Source: Trichoplax adhaerens
Lineage: Eukaryota > Placozoa > Uniplacotomia > Trichoplacea > Trichoplacidae
Length of the DNA: 64,000 bases
Direction: 5' to 3'
Assembly: GCF_000150275.1 (NCBI RefSeq)
Contig: NW_002060945.1
Location: 5,012,123-5,076,122, forward strand
Positions 13,754-24,446 of this stretch are shown in pieces. The position numbers and the translations under genes were made by a program. The notes beneath the pieces are model-generated. The model had not been told where the DNA came from, did not search any database, and saw only the letters and a list, made by a program, of their open reading frames with translations. Position 1 is the first letter of the stretch. Each line of letters opens with the position of its first letter.

Positions 13754-15615
13754 TATAAAAAGAGTACCGACCTGGTAGGCCTAGTCACCGTCAAGTGTTT
13801 TTCCGATATTGTGGAAATGATAGCAATAATAACAATCACGATACAGTACCCATTTCCTTCTACCACTCCTGTCTGTGTTATCCATTTGAATGAGGTTAAA
13901 GTTGTATCGATACTTGAGAAATGTACAGTTGGATGTAGCTACAGTATTACAGTTATCAATCACTATTTGTAACTCCAGTGGTGCATTTCGAATCTATATG
14001 CTGGACTTTATCGTATGTCTAAAAGTCTTTAGAATTACAATATAACGATATTGATACAGTATTTCTAGAATGCAATTGATTGATATATCTCAGAAAATCT
14101 TTAGCTCTCATACCGAAGTCTGCGTAAGTAGATTTTATTTCTGTTATAACTTATTTTGGATATTCAATCTGAGAGAAGTTTTAAACTGGGAATAATTATG
14201 TGGCAATTATCCTTGCCTGAAATGAACGAACACAAACCATTGGATATTTACTTTAGAAACTTGTATATAAGATATGACTGATGAAGTATATTAAATGTTG
14301 TTAGGTGAGAATTAATTACCTAGAATGAAAGAATGGATTACTTATACATAAAGTCATCAGTATCCAATTCATGTAATAAACCTGAAGCTTTGAATAATGA
14401 TATATAACAGATTACGTTAGGGTTAATATGCAATGGTATAGCACTATATCTTATATTCAAATGCCATAAGAATTAACACAATATTAATCTGTCGAATCTA
14501 AGACAGCATGTTCATAACAACAATCTCATGGATTTCTTAGGATAGGAATATAATACATGAATATAAGTACGAATCGTCCGCTGAAGCGTGTTTAATACAA
14601 TTGTATGCCATAATTATATTAAATTGTTATGTAATACAATTTAATAATCACGGGGCATGACGGCATACGTATAAACCGAATGCAAACGTTACATCCAAAG
14701 ATAGGAGTACAGCAGCAGTTATATCATTAAAGTTGTCAATAAGAAGCCAATGCGTGTTCATACGCGATATACATTATATGGATTTAACTACCGGATATAA
14801 AGTTTGTAAACATAAAACGATAAAAGCATCATAAATTCTTTGTGAAATCGATTTACACATCGTATATGATGATCAATGAATGATTTATGGTCTTAAGGAT
14901 AAAATGTAGTAGTACACGTAATTAATTTTTTCATAGTCACGTACTACCGTAGTTTTGGCGTATAATACAGTATACGATATAGATTATACAGAGTCTAGTA
15001 CACAGTTTTAACGAAGTTTGTAAAATGTTCGTATATTATATTGCTATGTAGGTCAATAATTTGATAAATTATAAATAAACCGCAGTCATCGCTCGGTCAA
15101 ATCGGCGATCAACTGTAGTAAGGCAGTGTTACAACAACAACTAAGTTACCAATAAGCTTGATTAGGAAGATGTTTTACATCTACTAAACTGAATTCTAGA
15201 GGAAATTATTATATTCGAGTACTAGACTAACAAGTAAAATAGTAACACGATGATAAGCATGACTTAGAGACAGAGACTCTATCGAGCATTGTATAAAATA
15301 CTCATGATTAGTAACTCTACAATAAGAGCGTCATATGCTAATAGAGACAAGTTATTAGAATTTTTCTATTACGATCAGAGAATTCAATCGCCGGCTGTTA
15401 GTAACAACAAGGAACCATAAATTGATTGCATTTCTGGAATAAAAGGAAGTCAAATAAATTGAAATCTTTCTGCAGGAGTGAGGAGAAAAGTCGTCGTACA
15501 TCACTGAAAGGCAATGAAAACAAGTATAAAATTACCAACGAAAACAGTTAACAGTGCTGTAATAGTACGTAATTCTTGAAGGGCAGGGCTTTCCAAAGAC
15601 ATTCAACGTAAAATA
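13754..15615. other. Intergenic region, no gene seen
   Basis: A+T rich sequence downstream of INTS14 without recognisable exons. Open frames here are short and lack family resemblance. Only isolated pentamers such as TACAGTA occur. Confidence 0.5.
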
Positions 15616-16241
15616 TCTTCATTTTCAGGATGACGTAGTTACAACAGTTTCAGTGCCGCACACTTGGACTATTGGTAAAGAGCACCAAGATTTTTGATAC
15701 TTAGTGTACGGTACGAAACTGATGTTAGCAATGTATGATTATGTGGCACAATTTCTTACGTTAAAAAGAGCTCAAACGCTAACTTTCACATAAATCAAAA
15801 TAATTTATTTAATAATTTAGAACTTTAAATTAAATCCAAGTCAGGGAGTTTTAATACGGTCATTAACTGATCGTTAGGTCTAGAAACGGTCAAGACTAGA
15901 TATCGGCAACATAGTTTAAACCGATGTTGAAGTGGTGCGATTGGCAAAATTTGTGCCATTTCTGCTGGAAATTGTGCCAATCGCATTATTTCGAGATCGA
16001 TTTAAACTATGTTACCGATATCAAATCTTGACTATTTCTAGACTTTACGATGAGTTGATGATTGTTTTAAAACTACCTAACTTGAATTAACTTACAGCTT
16101 TAAATTATTAAATTATTCAAATTTAAGTAAAAATCAGCTTTTGAGTTATTTTTAAAATAAGAAACTGTCGTACATAATCATGCATCACGAGCGTCTTTTA
16201 CCTATTAAACTCATGTAACTATGTCATCCTGAAAATGAAGA
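15616..16241. repeat. Large imperfect inverted repeat (foldback element)
   Basis: The left arm, about 15616-15952, and right arm, about 15969-16241, are reverse complements over most of their length. Outer ends pair TCTTCATTTTCAGGATGAC with its complement at 16223-16241. Inner parts pair CAACATAGTTTAAA (left) with TTTAAACTATGTTA (right), and TGCGATTGGCA with TGCCAATCGCA. The left arm has about 60 extra bases. The centre is near 15960. No transposase frame and no clear target-site duplication were seen. It resembles a non-autonomous foldback or MITE-type element. Confidence 0.85.
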
Positions 16242-16687
16242 ACACAGTACTGTGATAAATAAGCAATTTACAATGAAAATAGTAGTAAATGGTATTATAA
16301 ACCATTGGCCCATTGCCTACTGCATAAAAAGACGTGCACTACATTCTGCTAATGTGGTTTCTCTTACAACTACTAGCAAGCACAGCTAGAAGATGGGGTT
16401 TCGCTAATACATCTACTGTACATACTGTACGTAAGCAACTCGGTGAGGTACAGTAGCAATGTCTTAATGCATCATAAGTAGAATCCAAGTGGCATAAGTG
16501 TGCATCTAAAAAGTATTGCTTTTTAGGAGTTAAATACTGTATCAGACTCATGATATTATAATCTAATCTCGTGTTGAGATTTATTAGAGCAACTTAAGTT
16601 AAAAAGACATTATGAGAAAGATTCGACTAAGTATAAGTATTGTACTTACCACATAATAAAACACAAGCTTCAGTATGCCATGCTTGC

Positions 16688-18038
16688 TCAGGTCACTATC
16701 TTTTTATTGTCTTTACTATTGATTTCATGACTAAAGAACTTTTTTAATCTCTCTAGATATTGGCCGTATAACTCCACGTCGTTATGACCGGCTCCTTCCA
16801 CCCATAAAGGCTCGACTGCGTGTAGACATTTCTCATACATTGTTATTCCATGAGAAATATCTACTACTTCATCTTCAGTACCATGAATGACCAATACGGG
16901 AGAGACAACTTTATGAATTTTATCAATGCTACAATACAATAATTCGACGTATTACAAAATGAAAGTGTTTCATGAAAAAGAAATGCGTGAGTACCTTAAA
17001 CTGATATGTAAGAAGCTACTCTTACTGCTATAATCATGATTATAATGGTGCATCGTCTTATAGAAGGCAAAAATTGTATTAGTAAGTATGTGCTGGCAGC
17101 ACTAGCACTGTGTTACAGAACCATATAGCAGTAGAGTATGACTCCTAACGTTAATTTTTTCAGTTCTAACGAAAATTCGCGTCAAGATGCTATGTGTAAT
17201 GATTATAATCGATATATTTATATCTTAGTTATATATATAATCAAGGAAGTATTGTAACGTTAGAATAAGACTCGTAGAATTTATGCTGTATATGTTATGC
17301 AATTCAGCGAGATTGGCGATCGTAATAGCATTAGAGTATAATAGAAGGTATTCGGCAAATGCTACTCACCGAATTATTATTTTAATTTACATACCTCCGA
17401 AAGGGATCGCAGCAAATATCTTTATTAGTGTTTGGAAAAGCAACCCGTACGCCAGATAGGAGAGGAGAGTGTAGCACAACGCCAGCACATTCATATCTCG
17501 ATGCTAAGTCAATCGTAGCAACGGTGCCAATACTTTGGCCATACAAGATTATGCTGTCCGGTGTAACTGCATAACGATTACGTAAAGCTAACCAAGCGGC
17601 ATCGATATCAGCATATATATTTTTTTCGCTAGCTCTGCCTGTACTAGCTCCATAGCCGGAATAATCATAGGAGAAAATATTACAATTTAATCGTGTGCCC
17701 AGACCGATATAGAAACTTGCCATTTGTCCTAAATCTACGGCGTTACCGTGGCTAAACAACAGAGTATTACGGCTACTTAGCGAGCAACGGACCAGCATAC
17801 AAGCGATTACATTTCCACGTTTAGTACGACAATGAAATACTTCGATACATTCTTGTTCACGATCTGAATACTGCCAATCTGCATTATCATTGAAATTTAG
17901 TTTACATCTTCCGTTACTGTCTTCAATGATAGAATAAGTTGGTTCTGGGGCCATAAAAGCTAGTTTTGAAACGATCCGAGATGGACAAGGAGGGCAGCAG
18001 AAGAGACAACAAATATCTGAACACGAGAGTCCGTTCAT
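16688..18038 (-). CDS. ABHD17-family alpha/beta hydrolase (protein depalmitoylase)
   Basis: Serine hydrolase that removes palmitate from membrane proteins such as Ras in vertebrates. Exons 18038-17395 and 16928-16688 join in phase to 885 bases, or 294 residues; human paralogues are about 288-329. The start [20 protein letters not shown] is the family N-terminus. Its Cys cluster (C6, C10, C11, C14, C15, C18) is the site of the enzyme's own palmitoylation and membrane anchoring in homologues. [11 protein letters not shown] is the oxyanion/HG motif; YGQSIG gives the nucleophile S169; HGTEDEV gives D234; EGAGHND gives H263. The catalytic triad is therefore complete. It is divergent from MRPL15, with a repeat-filled interval of about 1.65 kb between the two start codons. 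It cannot be assigned to ABHD17A, B or C, which are vertebrate duplicates. Confidence 0.95.
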
Positions 18039-18242
18039 GTCGATAATGGTATATTTTGAAAGATTGAGTTCATACGCGTATGCTGGCTGTATTCGTATTG
18101 ATTTACGGCGACGATAATAGGAATGCCTAGAGCTTTTCTGATTTCCCTTAGAAAGAAAATTTAAAATTTGCTAATTACTCTCTTGCTATATAAACTGAAT
18201 AAGACTACGCATCTAAGTTGACCATAAAAAAATAATAATAAT

Positions 18243-18616
18243 ATACAGTACAGTGTAGTACATACGTACTGTACTGTATACCGGTAAACGAGTATACAGT
18301 ACGCTTACTGTAATCGCTCATACAGTACAGTACATAATAAACTTCGTTCTAATGAGAAAAAGCATACAGTACTGTACTGTACACTCACTGTACTGTACAG
18401 TACAGTACGGTAGTTCGCAAATTATCCACCACTTTATGAAGTACTGTAATTTAGTGAACTGTACAGTACTACAGTATACAGTACCAGTTAAAAATATAGT
18501 ATTCTTTTGGTGGTACGGAACAGTATCCTTTCTGCTTTGACTGTACGGTACTGTACACTGTACAGTATACAGTATAGCTGGCACATAATGTACTGTACAC
18601 TGTACAGTACAGTACA
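18243..18616. repeat. Dense ACWGT arrays, left of the foldback element
   Basis: Repeated ACAGT/ACTGT units with short unique spacers, beginning about 205 bases upstream of the ABHD17 start codon. Long spurious open frames on both strands arise here because the repeat has no stop codon in any frame. Confidence 0.9.
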
Positions 18617-18621
18617 AAACT

Positions 18622-19045
18622 AAGGAGTACTAAAAAAGGAAAGTTTTAAGAAGGGTTAATAGGGACGTAAAACAATCAATCGTTCGTTGACTAGTAATGC
18701 AGAGGCCGTTTATTTTACTGGTTTTTCAACTGTATCACATGTTCGTATCGGCACACTATTCTGTCCGTAACATTGACATTCAAATTAGCTGCTAAGTTGG
18801 TTTTGTGCAGTATGGTATACGGTTTCGTTAGTACTGTATAGTAGAATTAAGGGGGCTAATTTATGTAATGGGCGATTTTATCGAGCGGCGACTATACAGT
18901 ATAAAATTATAGAGGCTGTTATATAAAATCACCGATTATATAAATTAGCCCCGTCGGAATGGCCGGAAAAATGATAGGCCTCCACATTACTTTGCATTGC
19001 CGGCCGTTTTGCGTCCCTGTTTCTTTCCTTTTAGTAGTCCCTGAC
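18622..19045. repeat. Foldback element embedded between ACWGT arrays
   Basis: The outer left end, GGAGTACTAAAAAAGGAAAG from 18624, matches the reverse complement of 19023-19042. AGGGACGTAAAAC and AGTAATGCAGAGGC on the left also have complements on the right. The strongest inner arms are 18852-18881 (GGGGCTAATTTATGTAATGG) and 18922-18952, with about three mismatches in 30. No coding capacity. It is MITE-like, and arrays abut it on both sides. Confidence 0.78.
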
Positions 19046-19065
19046 AAAACCCTCTTTTATTTTAT

Positions 19066-19594
19066 AGTACAGTACTGTACAAAGCATTGCTAGTGAAACC
19101 CATGAACGAAATATACTGTAATTAATTATTAATTTCGGTCAGTCTTCTAAAAAAAAATAATATAATAGTATTATTATTGTACGCGAATGTAACATAGGCG
19201 GAATTAATGTTGAACTGTTTTAGGGTCATTTGATATGTAATATATTCACTAATCATGTACAGTATCACTAGTATTCAGTACTGTACAGTACAGTAAAACA
19301 GCCATCTCAGTCTCGTTTACGGTCTACAGTATAACTACACCTGTTAGTACAGTACTGTACAGTAGTCCAAATACAGTACAGTACTGTACAGTACAGTACT
19401 GTAAACCACAGTACAAACAAATACTGTAGCACTGTAAAGGCTTTTCCTTTCTGTACTGTACATACAGTACTGTACTGTACAGTACTATACTGTACAGCTG
19501 TACTGTACAGCGAAACAGAACGACCAATAAGTTATTAAGATTATCTCTCGGTCGTGGTACAGCACTGTGAACGATACAGTACTGTACAGTACAC
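19066..19594. repeat. Dense ACWGT arrays upstream of MRPL15
   Basis: Runs at 19066-19080, 19257-19294, about 19323-19405, 19452-19510 and 19574-19594. The last unit lies about 100 bases before the MRPL15 ATG. The mix of ACAGT and ACTGT appears unordered. Confidence 0.9.
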
Positions 19595-19691
19595 TGAGGA
19601 CAGTAATAAAGGAGTAACACTAGTACCGTACTCAAAACTACTCCAATAGTGATGACAGTAATCTTTAAAGTCGTAAGGTGTGCGTAGAAAC

Positions 19692-20669
19692 ATGGCGGCT
19701 GTCCTTGGACATATCGAGAAGAATCTATCACTCTTAGCTAATTTACCGCGCGTAGCTTTGAATAATATACGAGATATACCTGGCGCAAGGAAAGCTGCAG
19801 TACGTGTAGGTAGAGGTCCAGGATCTGGACGTGGAAAAACTTGCGGACATGGTCATAAAGGTCAAGGCCAGCGTAATCCTAGCAAACCTCGTTTAGGTTT
19901 CGAGGGTGGTCAAACACCATTTTATTTAAGAACCCCAGAACATGGCTTTAAGAATAAATTTCGTAAAGAATATGAGCTCGTAGATCTAGGAAAGCTCCAA
20001 TTAATGATCGATCAAGGCCGTATTAACCCTAAATCACCGATAGACATGAAAGTTTTACGCGATTCTGGGGCTGTTAGCAAGAAAATTACCCACGGTGTTA
20101 AATTGCTAGCGAAGGTATAAAAAACCTACAGTAGTTTAGATCGTTTTAGAATTTATGCATATTGCGATGTTTTAGGAGCATCTTATAATAAAATTTTACG
20201 TAGCGCAACAATACATAATACAACTTATTAAACGGTGGATATTTGTATATAATGGATGAGCTCTTTGTTAATCTGGTATTACATGTTGTCTTTCAGTAAA
20301 TTATATTAATACTGTATCAAATTTGCTTATTCAAAATTATAGAACTCCGATAAATTCAATTCAAAACTCGATATTGAGGTATCTCGAGCAACTCCGCTAG
20401 CTATATCTATGATAGAACAAGCAGGAGGTAAAGTTACTTGTGCACATTATAACAAATTGGGATTGAGATATCTTCTAAAGCCGGAAAGATTTATTGATCG
20501 ATTGCCACCTCGTCGTGCACGTCCCAAACCGAAGCAAATGACCTATTATACAGATCCTCACACTCGTGGATATTTAGCTGATGAAGATGAAATACGTAAA
20601 CTGCGTAAAATGAATCAAAGAAGAAATAAGCCGAAAGATTACATTGCACCCAAAGAAACTGCTGTATAA
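19692..20669 (+). CDS. MRPL15: Mitochondrial large ribosomal subunit protein uL15m
   Basis: Structural protein of the mitochondrial 39S subunit, encoded in the nucleus. Exons 19692-20114 and 20343-20669 join in phase 0 to 750 bases, or 249 residues. The ATG at 19692 sits in the strong context AACATGGCG. The L15 core is plain: VGRGPGSGRGKTCGHGHKGQ, then FEGGQTPFYLRTPEHGF. Exon two continues with VSRATPLAISMIEQAGG and the mitochondrial-type tail YYTDPHTRGYLADEDEIRKL. The protein ends soon after, so the C-terminal extension is shorter than in human MRPL15 (about 296). A basic, amphipathic first stretch could act as the import signal. Confidence 0.95.
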
Positions 20670-20753
20670 TATAGAATTACATATGCATTAGAGACTAATA
20701 CTAAATTTTATTCTATATAATATTTCTATGAATTCGTCTGAAATCTCAAAGTA

Positions 20754-20759
20754 AATAAA
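20754..20759 (+). promoter_or_regulatory. Likely polyadenylation signal of MRPL15
   Basis: A canonical AATAAA lies 85 bases after the MRPL15 stop codon. It is placed by sequence only. Confidence 0.5.
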
Positions 20760-22680
20760 CCAGTGAATCAGCCGTAATCCATTACTAATTTTATCTCCTT
20801 AGCAATGAAACAATCTGAATTTAGAAATTTGTATAATTCGCACAACTTTATTATCATCGTGATTTCCCAATTTATTTACTGTAAGTAATCCTGATTTTTA
20901 TCAACGATAGATCCTATTTACTGTACTGTACTGTACTGTACTTTACTGGCCTATTTTAACTTATTTCATCATCGTCTACGGCATGCGTTCTCTGTACCTT
21001 ATTAAAGTATTAAGTTTTAAAGTGCCATATTTGATACACTGTTCTTTAGAATCAAAATGATACTTGTTATTAGACAAGGAACTGCGACTTAATTTTACTT
21101 TACGGCATTAATCTGAGTGCATATTAGAGCATGTGTATGAGTTTTCTTTCATGTTCAAGTGATTCATAACCGTGGAAATGTACAGTAATAGTTAGTCTCA
21201 TGCTATATCTACGAGTACGTATATAGTTACTTCAAGCCAGAGATGATGCGTAAAATTTTTATTTTATGAAAATTTAGTAAACGGAAAATTAGGATTTAAT
21301 AACGAGTTTGAACAGTTGAGTTAGCACGATGTTTGTATTTTTGTAAGTGTATGAGTACGAGACAGTAATGTGCCGTTAGAAGTTTCATCACTGGTGTAAG
21401 TAAAGGTTGCGGTAGAAGGAAATTAACAAAACATCTCTGTCACTCTAAGTAAATTGCAATCATTGCTTGGTAAAATAATTAACTACAGTATACGCGTATA
21501 TTATTTACAGTAGCAATCACTAGTATTGCTATGCGTTGTACAGTACTTGTACTCCGATAAACATAAGAAAAATGAATCAACCAATGTAGCCCAGCCTAAT
21601 TTCAAGAATGATTTGCGTTAACAACCTGCTAATTACAACTTTTTTGGCAAACAATCCACTAGCTACTCATACATGCGAACGTATAATCATAAAAGTGAGA
21701 GAATTCCGATATATTTAATTGCAGAGAGTATACTGTAGTACAGTGAGGGTATGCCGTATTGGACCTCTTAAATTCTTGTAATTAGACTAGAAATTATTAA
21801 AGCGTAGTGCAGCTTTCGTATGTACCATATTTGTTAAGTAATACTAAGTATCATATGAAATTTGACTAAAAATTGTTTAAATCCAGTCCAACCTAGTGAG
21901 ACCGTAGAAAGAGTTCAGCTTTGAAGCTTTTAGGGCATTGCAATGCGAAATAGATCCCTCCTCCAACTTTGATAATGTACAGTATACAGTAAAATATATT
22001 TTATTCAAGATTTAAGATTTTATTATTCCAAATAGCATAGCCCAAGCTACGATAGATGAAATTAGATCTTATGACGGGTGTATTCATCATTTTGAGAATA
22101 AAGCAGATAACGGTCAATTTACTTTACCTCAATTGAGTTAAAGTAGAGGGATCCACAAAGAGTTACATGATTACTAGATACGAGTATTCCATACTGCTTA
22201 CTGTACGCTGTATACTGTAATGATACCATTACTATCAATCCATAATACGAGTGCATTTTAAAGTTATTGCGGATAAAAACAATTAAATATATGAAACAGA
22301 CTTGCTATGAACTTATTTTGTGAGCTAGAGATAATTCATTCTATGACGCGATCAATTACTGCAGACAATGAGGTCAATGATATGAAAAGGAAAATCTGAT
22401 TATTTTATACTGAGCTCAATCAATATAATCGTTCGTTTGTCGTTTCCAATTGTATAGTAGAATTTTAATATTACTGTAGTTGCATTAGGTGGGTAGCAAT
22501 GAACGACGCTATGACCTCGATCATGGTATAATATCTGCTACACTGCCTTATTTTGATATATTTATTTATTAAAGCACTTTATTATACAATATATACAAAT
22601 ATCGACGTGCAGATTTCCTCTTACACGATACAAAGCCTTGCATTCTATGTAGAAATACAGTTTGTATTTACATCATGAGA
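20760..22680. other. Intergenic region between convergent MRPL15 and LRR gene
   Basis: No gene seen. A clean (ACTGT)n run lies at 20919-20943, and isolated palindromic pentamers at about 21735 and 21977. TTTATT at about 22561-22570 may be the minus-strand polyadenylation signal of the LRR gene. Confidence 0.5.
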
Positions 22681-23553
22681 TTACTTCTGACTTAAGTATC
22701 TTCTATTTTTAATCAAACTGCTTATACTAACGGTTACAAATGTACAGCTAGATCTGATTTCATTCATATTTGCATATTCATCACTTTCGCATATTAATAA
22801 TGTACGTAATTCAAGCACATCGCGAAATTTCTCAAATGCTAACTGCAAAGGATTTCCCCTTAGATCAAACTTCGTTAAATATTTACATTTCATTACCCAG
22901 TCATCAGATAGTGAACTTACAAAATTGTATTGTGCGATTATTATATTCAAATTCTTCATATACACAAGGCAATACGGCATCGATTGAAGTTGATTATGTG
23001 ATATATCCAAATAGCATAGCGATGATAGTCGGTCTAGTGTCTTTGGTAAATCCTTTATCTGATTTTTAGCTAGATCAAGCCTGGCTAGGTTAGTCAAATG
23101 ACAAATCTCTTCCGGCAAATAGGAAATAGAGTTTTTTCGAAGAGAAAGTATTTGTAAATTGTTTAACTTACACAGCTCCTCTGGAAAGCTCATTAACTGA
23201 ACATCAACTAACCATAAATTAGTTAATAGCTGCATTTGACCAATTTCAGATGAAAGATGACAAAGTTTGTTGTTACTTAACACTAATGTACGCAAGTATT
23301 TTAGCTTCGATATCCCTGTTGGTAATATAGTTAACTGATTGTGATCGAGTACTAGTACCTCTAATCTAGCAAGAGCTGTGATCTCATCTGGTGGCATTAT
23401 AAGATTATTATTATTTAGAAACAATTTTTTTACTGCCAACATTTTATCTAACGTACTTGGTAGTACTGTTAATTTTCTATGACTTAGGTTAACAAGAGTG
23501 CCATGTGATTGATGGATTTGTTCCAGATAAATCGTATGATCGTCCATCTTCAT
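22681..23553 (-). CDS. Leucine-rich-repeat protein, single exon
   Basis: 290 residues in one uninterrupted exon with ATG at 23553. About ten 23-residue LRRs fill residues ~17-245, of the plant-like/Ras-suppressor class (LxxLxLxxNxLxxLPxxI), for example LEVLVLDHNQLTILPTGI and LARLDLAKNQIKDLP. One repeat (LTNLWLVDVQLMSFP) has lost the Asn. The array closes with LTKFDLRGNPL, a usual last repeat in LRRC10/LRRC30/SHOC2-like proteins. The remaining ~45 residues are unassigned. There is no signal peptide or membrane segment, so a cytosolic scaffold is likely. I cannot name an orthologue. Lack of introns among intron-rich neighbours could reflect an old retrocopy or intron loss. Confidence 0.85.
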   Translation of the reverse strand: MKMDDHTIYLEQIHQSHGTLVNLSHRKLTVLPSTLDKMLAVKKLFLNNNNLIMPPDEITALARLEVLVLDHNQLTILPTGISKLKYLRTLVLSNNKLCHLSSEIGQMQLLTNLWLVDVQLMSFPEELCKLNNLQILSLRKNSISYLPEEICHLTNLARLDLAKNQIKDLPKTLDRLSSLCYLDISHNQLQSMPYCLVYMKNLNIIIAQYNFVSSLSDDWVMKCKYLTKFDLRGNPLQLAFEKFRDVLELRTLLICESDEYANMNEIRSSCTFVTVSISSLIKNRRYLSQK

Positions 23554-23802
23554 TAACGTTGAATCCGCATGGAAATGATAGTGTTATGGAATGTTTCGCT
23601 GCCAAAAAGAAATTTACCAAAGAAATTCATGGTAATAAATACCTTCGCCACATACACCGGGCCGGGGCCTCTACATGAGTGCTCGCTGTAAACACAAACA
23701 AACCCAGCAAAGTCCAGTTATGCAGTAATCTAGCAGCTGCAAAATCTTAGCTTTACATGGTAAAATACCTGTTCCATACGGATGACGAGTAAAAGAAATG
23801 GC

Positions 23803-24446
23803 TATACTGTACTGCACATGACAACATACGAGTGTTTCAGCGATGTCTATGTTTTAACTTTCCAGCTAGTACTACAAGTGAACCAAAAGTGGCGTTTCTG
23901 TGGAGAAATTGTACAGTACTCCAGTTTCGGGCCACGCCGCCACCGCACTTTACAGTGTACTGTACTGTACGGTACAAGTACTTTGCAGTACTGTACTGTA
24001 CTGTACAGTACAGTACAAATAAATCCTTTCTTACTGTACTATGTACTGTACTGTACAGTACTGTACACTGAACTGTGAGTGGCACGAAAATCGGGCTACA
24101 GTCCAAGCAACTCACTGTAGTGTACTGTACTGCATTTTTTACGGTTTGTCAGCTAAATCGATCACTGTAGCTCATCGGAACACCACACCACGGCTTGAAA
24201 ATGCTCTCGAAATTTTTAACGGAATATACAATGGAGTTCATATTTTTTATGGTTTCACTACATATAGTGGCTTTTGTATCCTTTTGGTTATGTTCTAAAA
24301 ACTTAATAATGACATTGATAAATGAAAAATAGGTTAATTTTAAAAACCACGACGTCATCTTGATTAAATTAACTGTAAATTATAATTAACTTAGTACAGT
24401 ACAGTACTGTACGTTAATTCTAATGCCTTACAGTACTGTACAGTAT
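23803..24446. repeat. ACWGT arrays upstream of the LRR gene
   Basis: Runs at 23803-23816, 23911-23920, 23952-24016, 24033-24068, 24119-24131, 24394-24412 and 24430-24446. The first lies 250 bases from the LRR start codon. All open frames here read as T-V-Q/L-Y-S/C repeats and are not genes. Confidence 0.88.

Noticed and set aside
18318-18617. 99-codon minus-strand open frame and similar ones at 19324-19731, 23782-24115, 38287-38706 and 38978-39279
   Set aside because: They read T-V-Q/L-Y-S/C repeats and exist only because ACWGT arrays have no stop codon in any frame.
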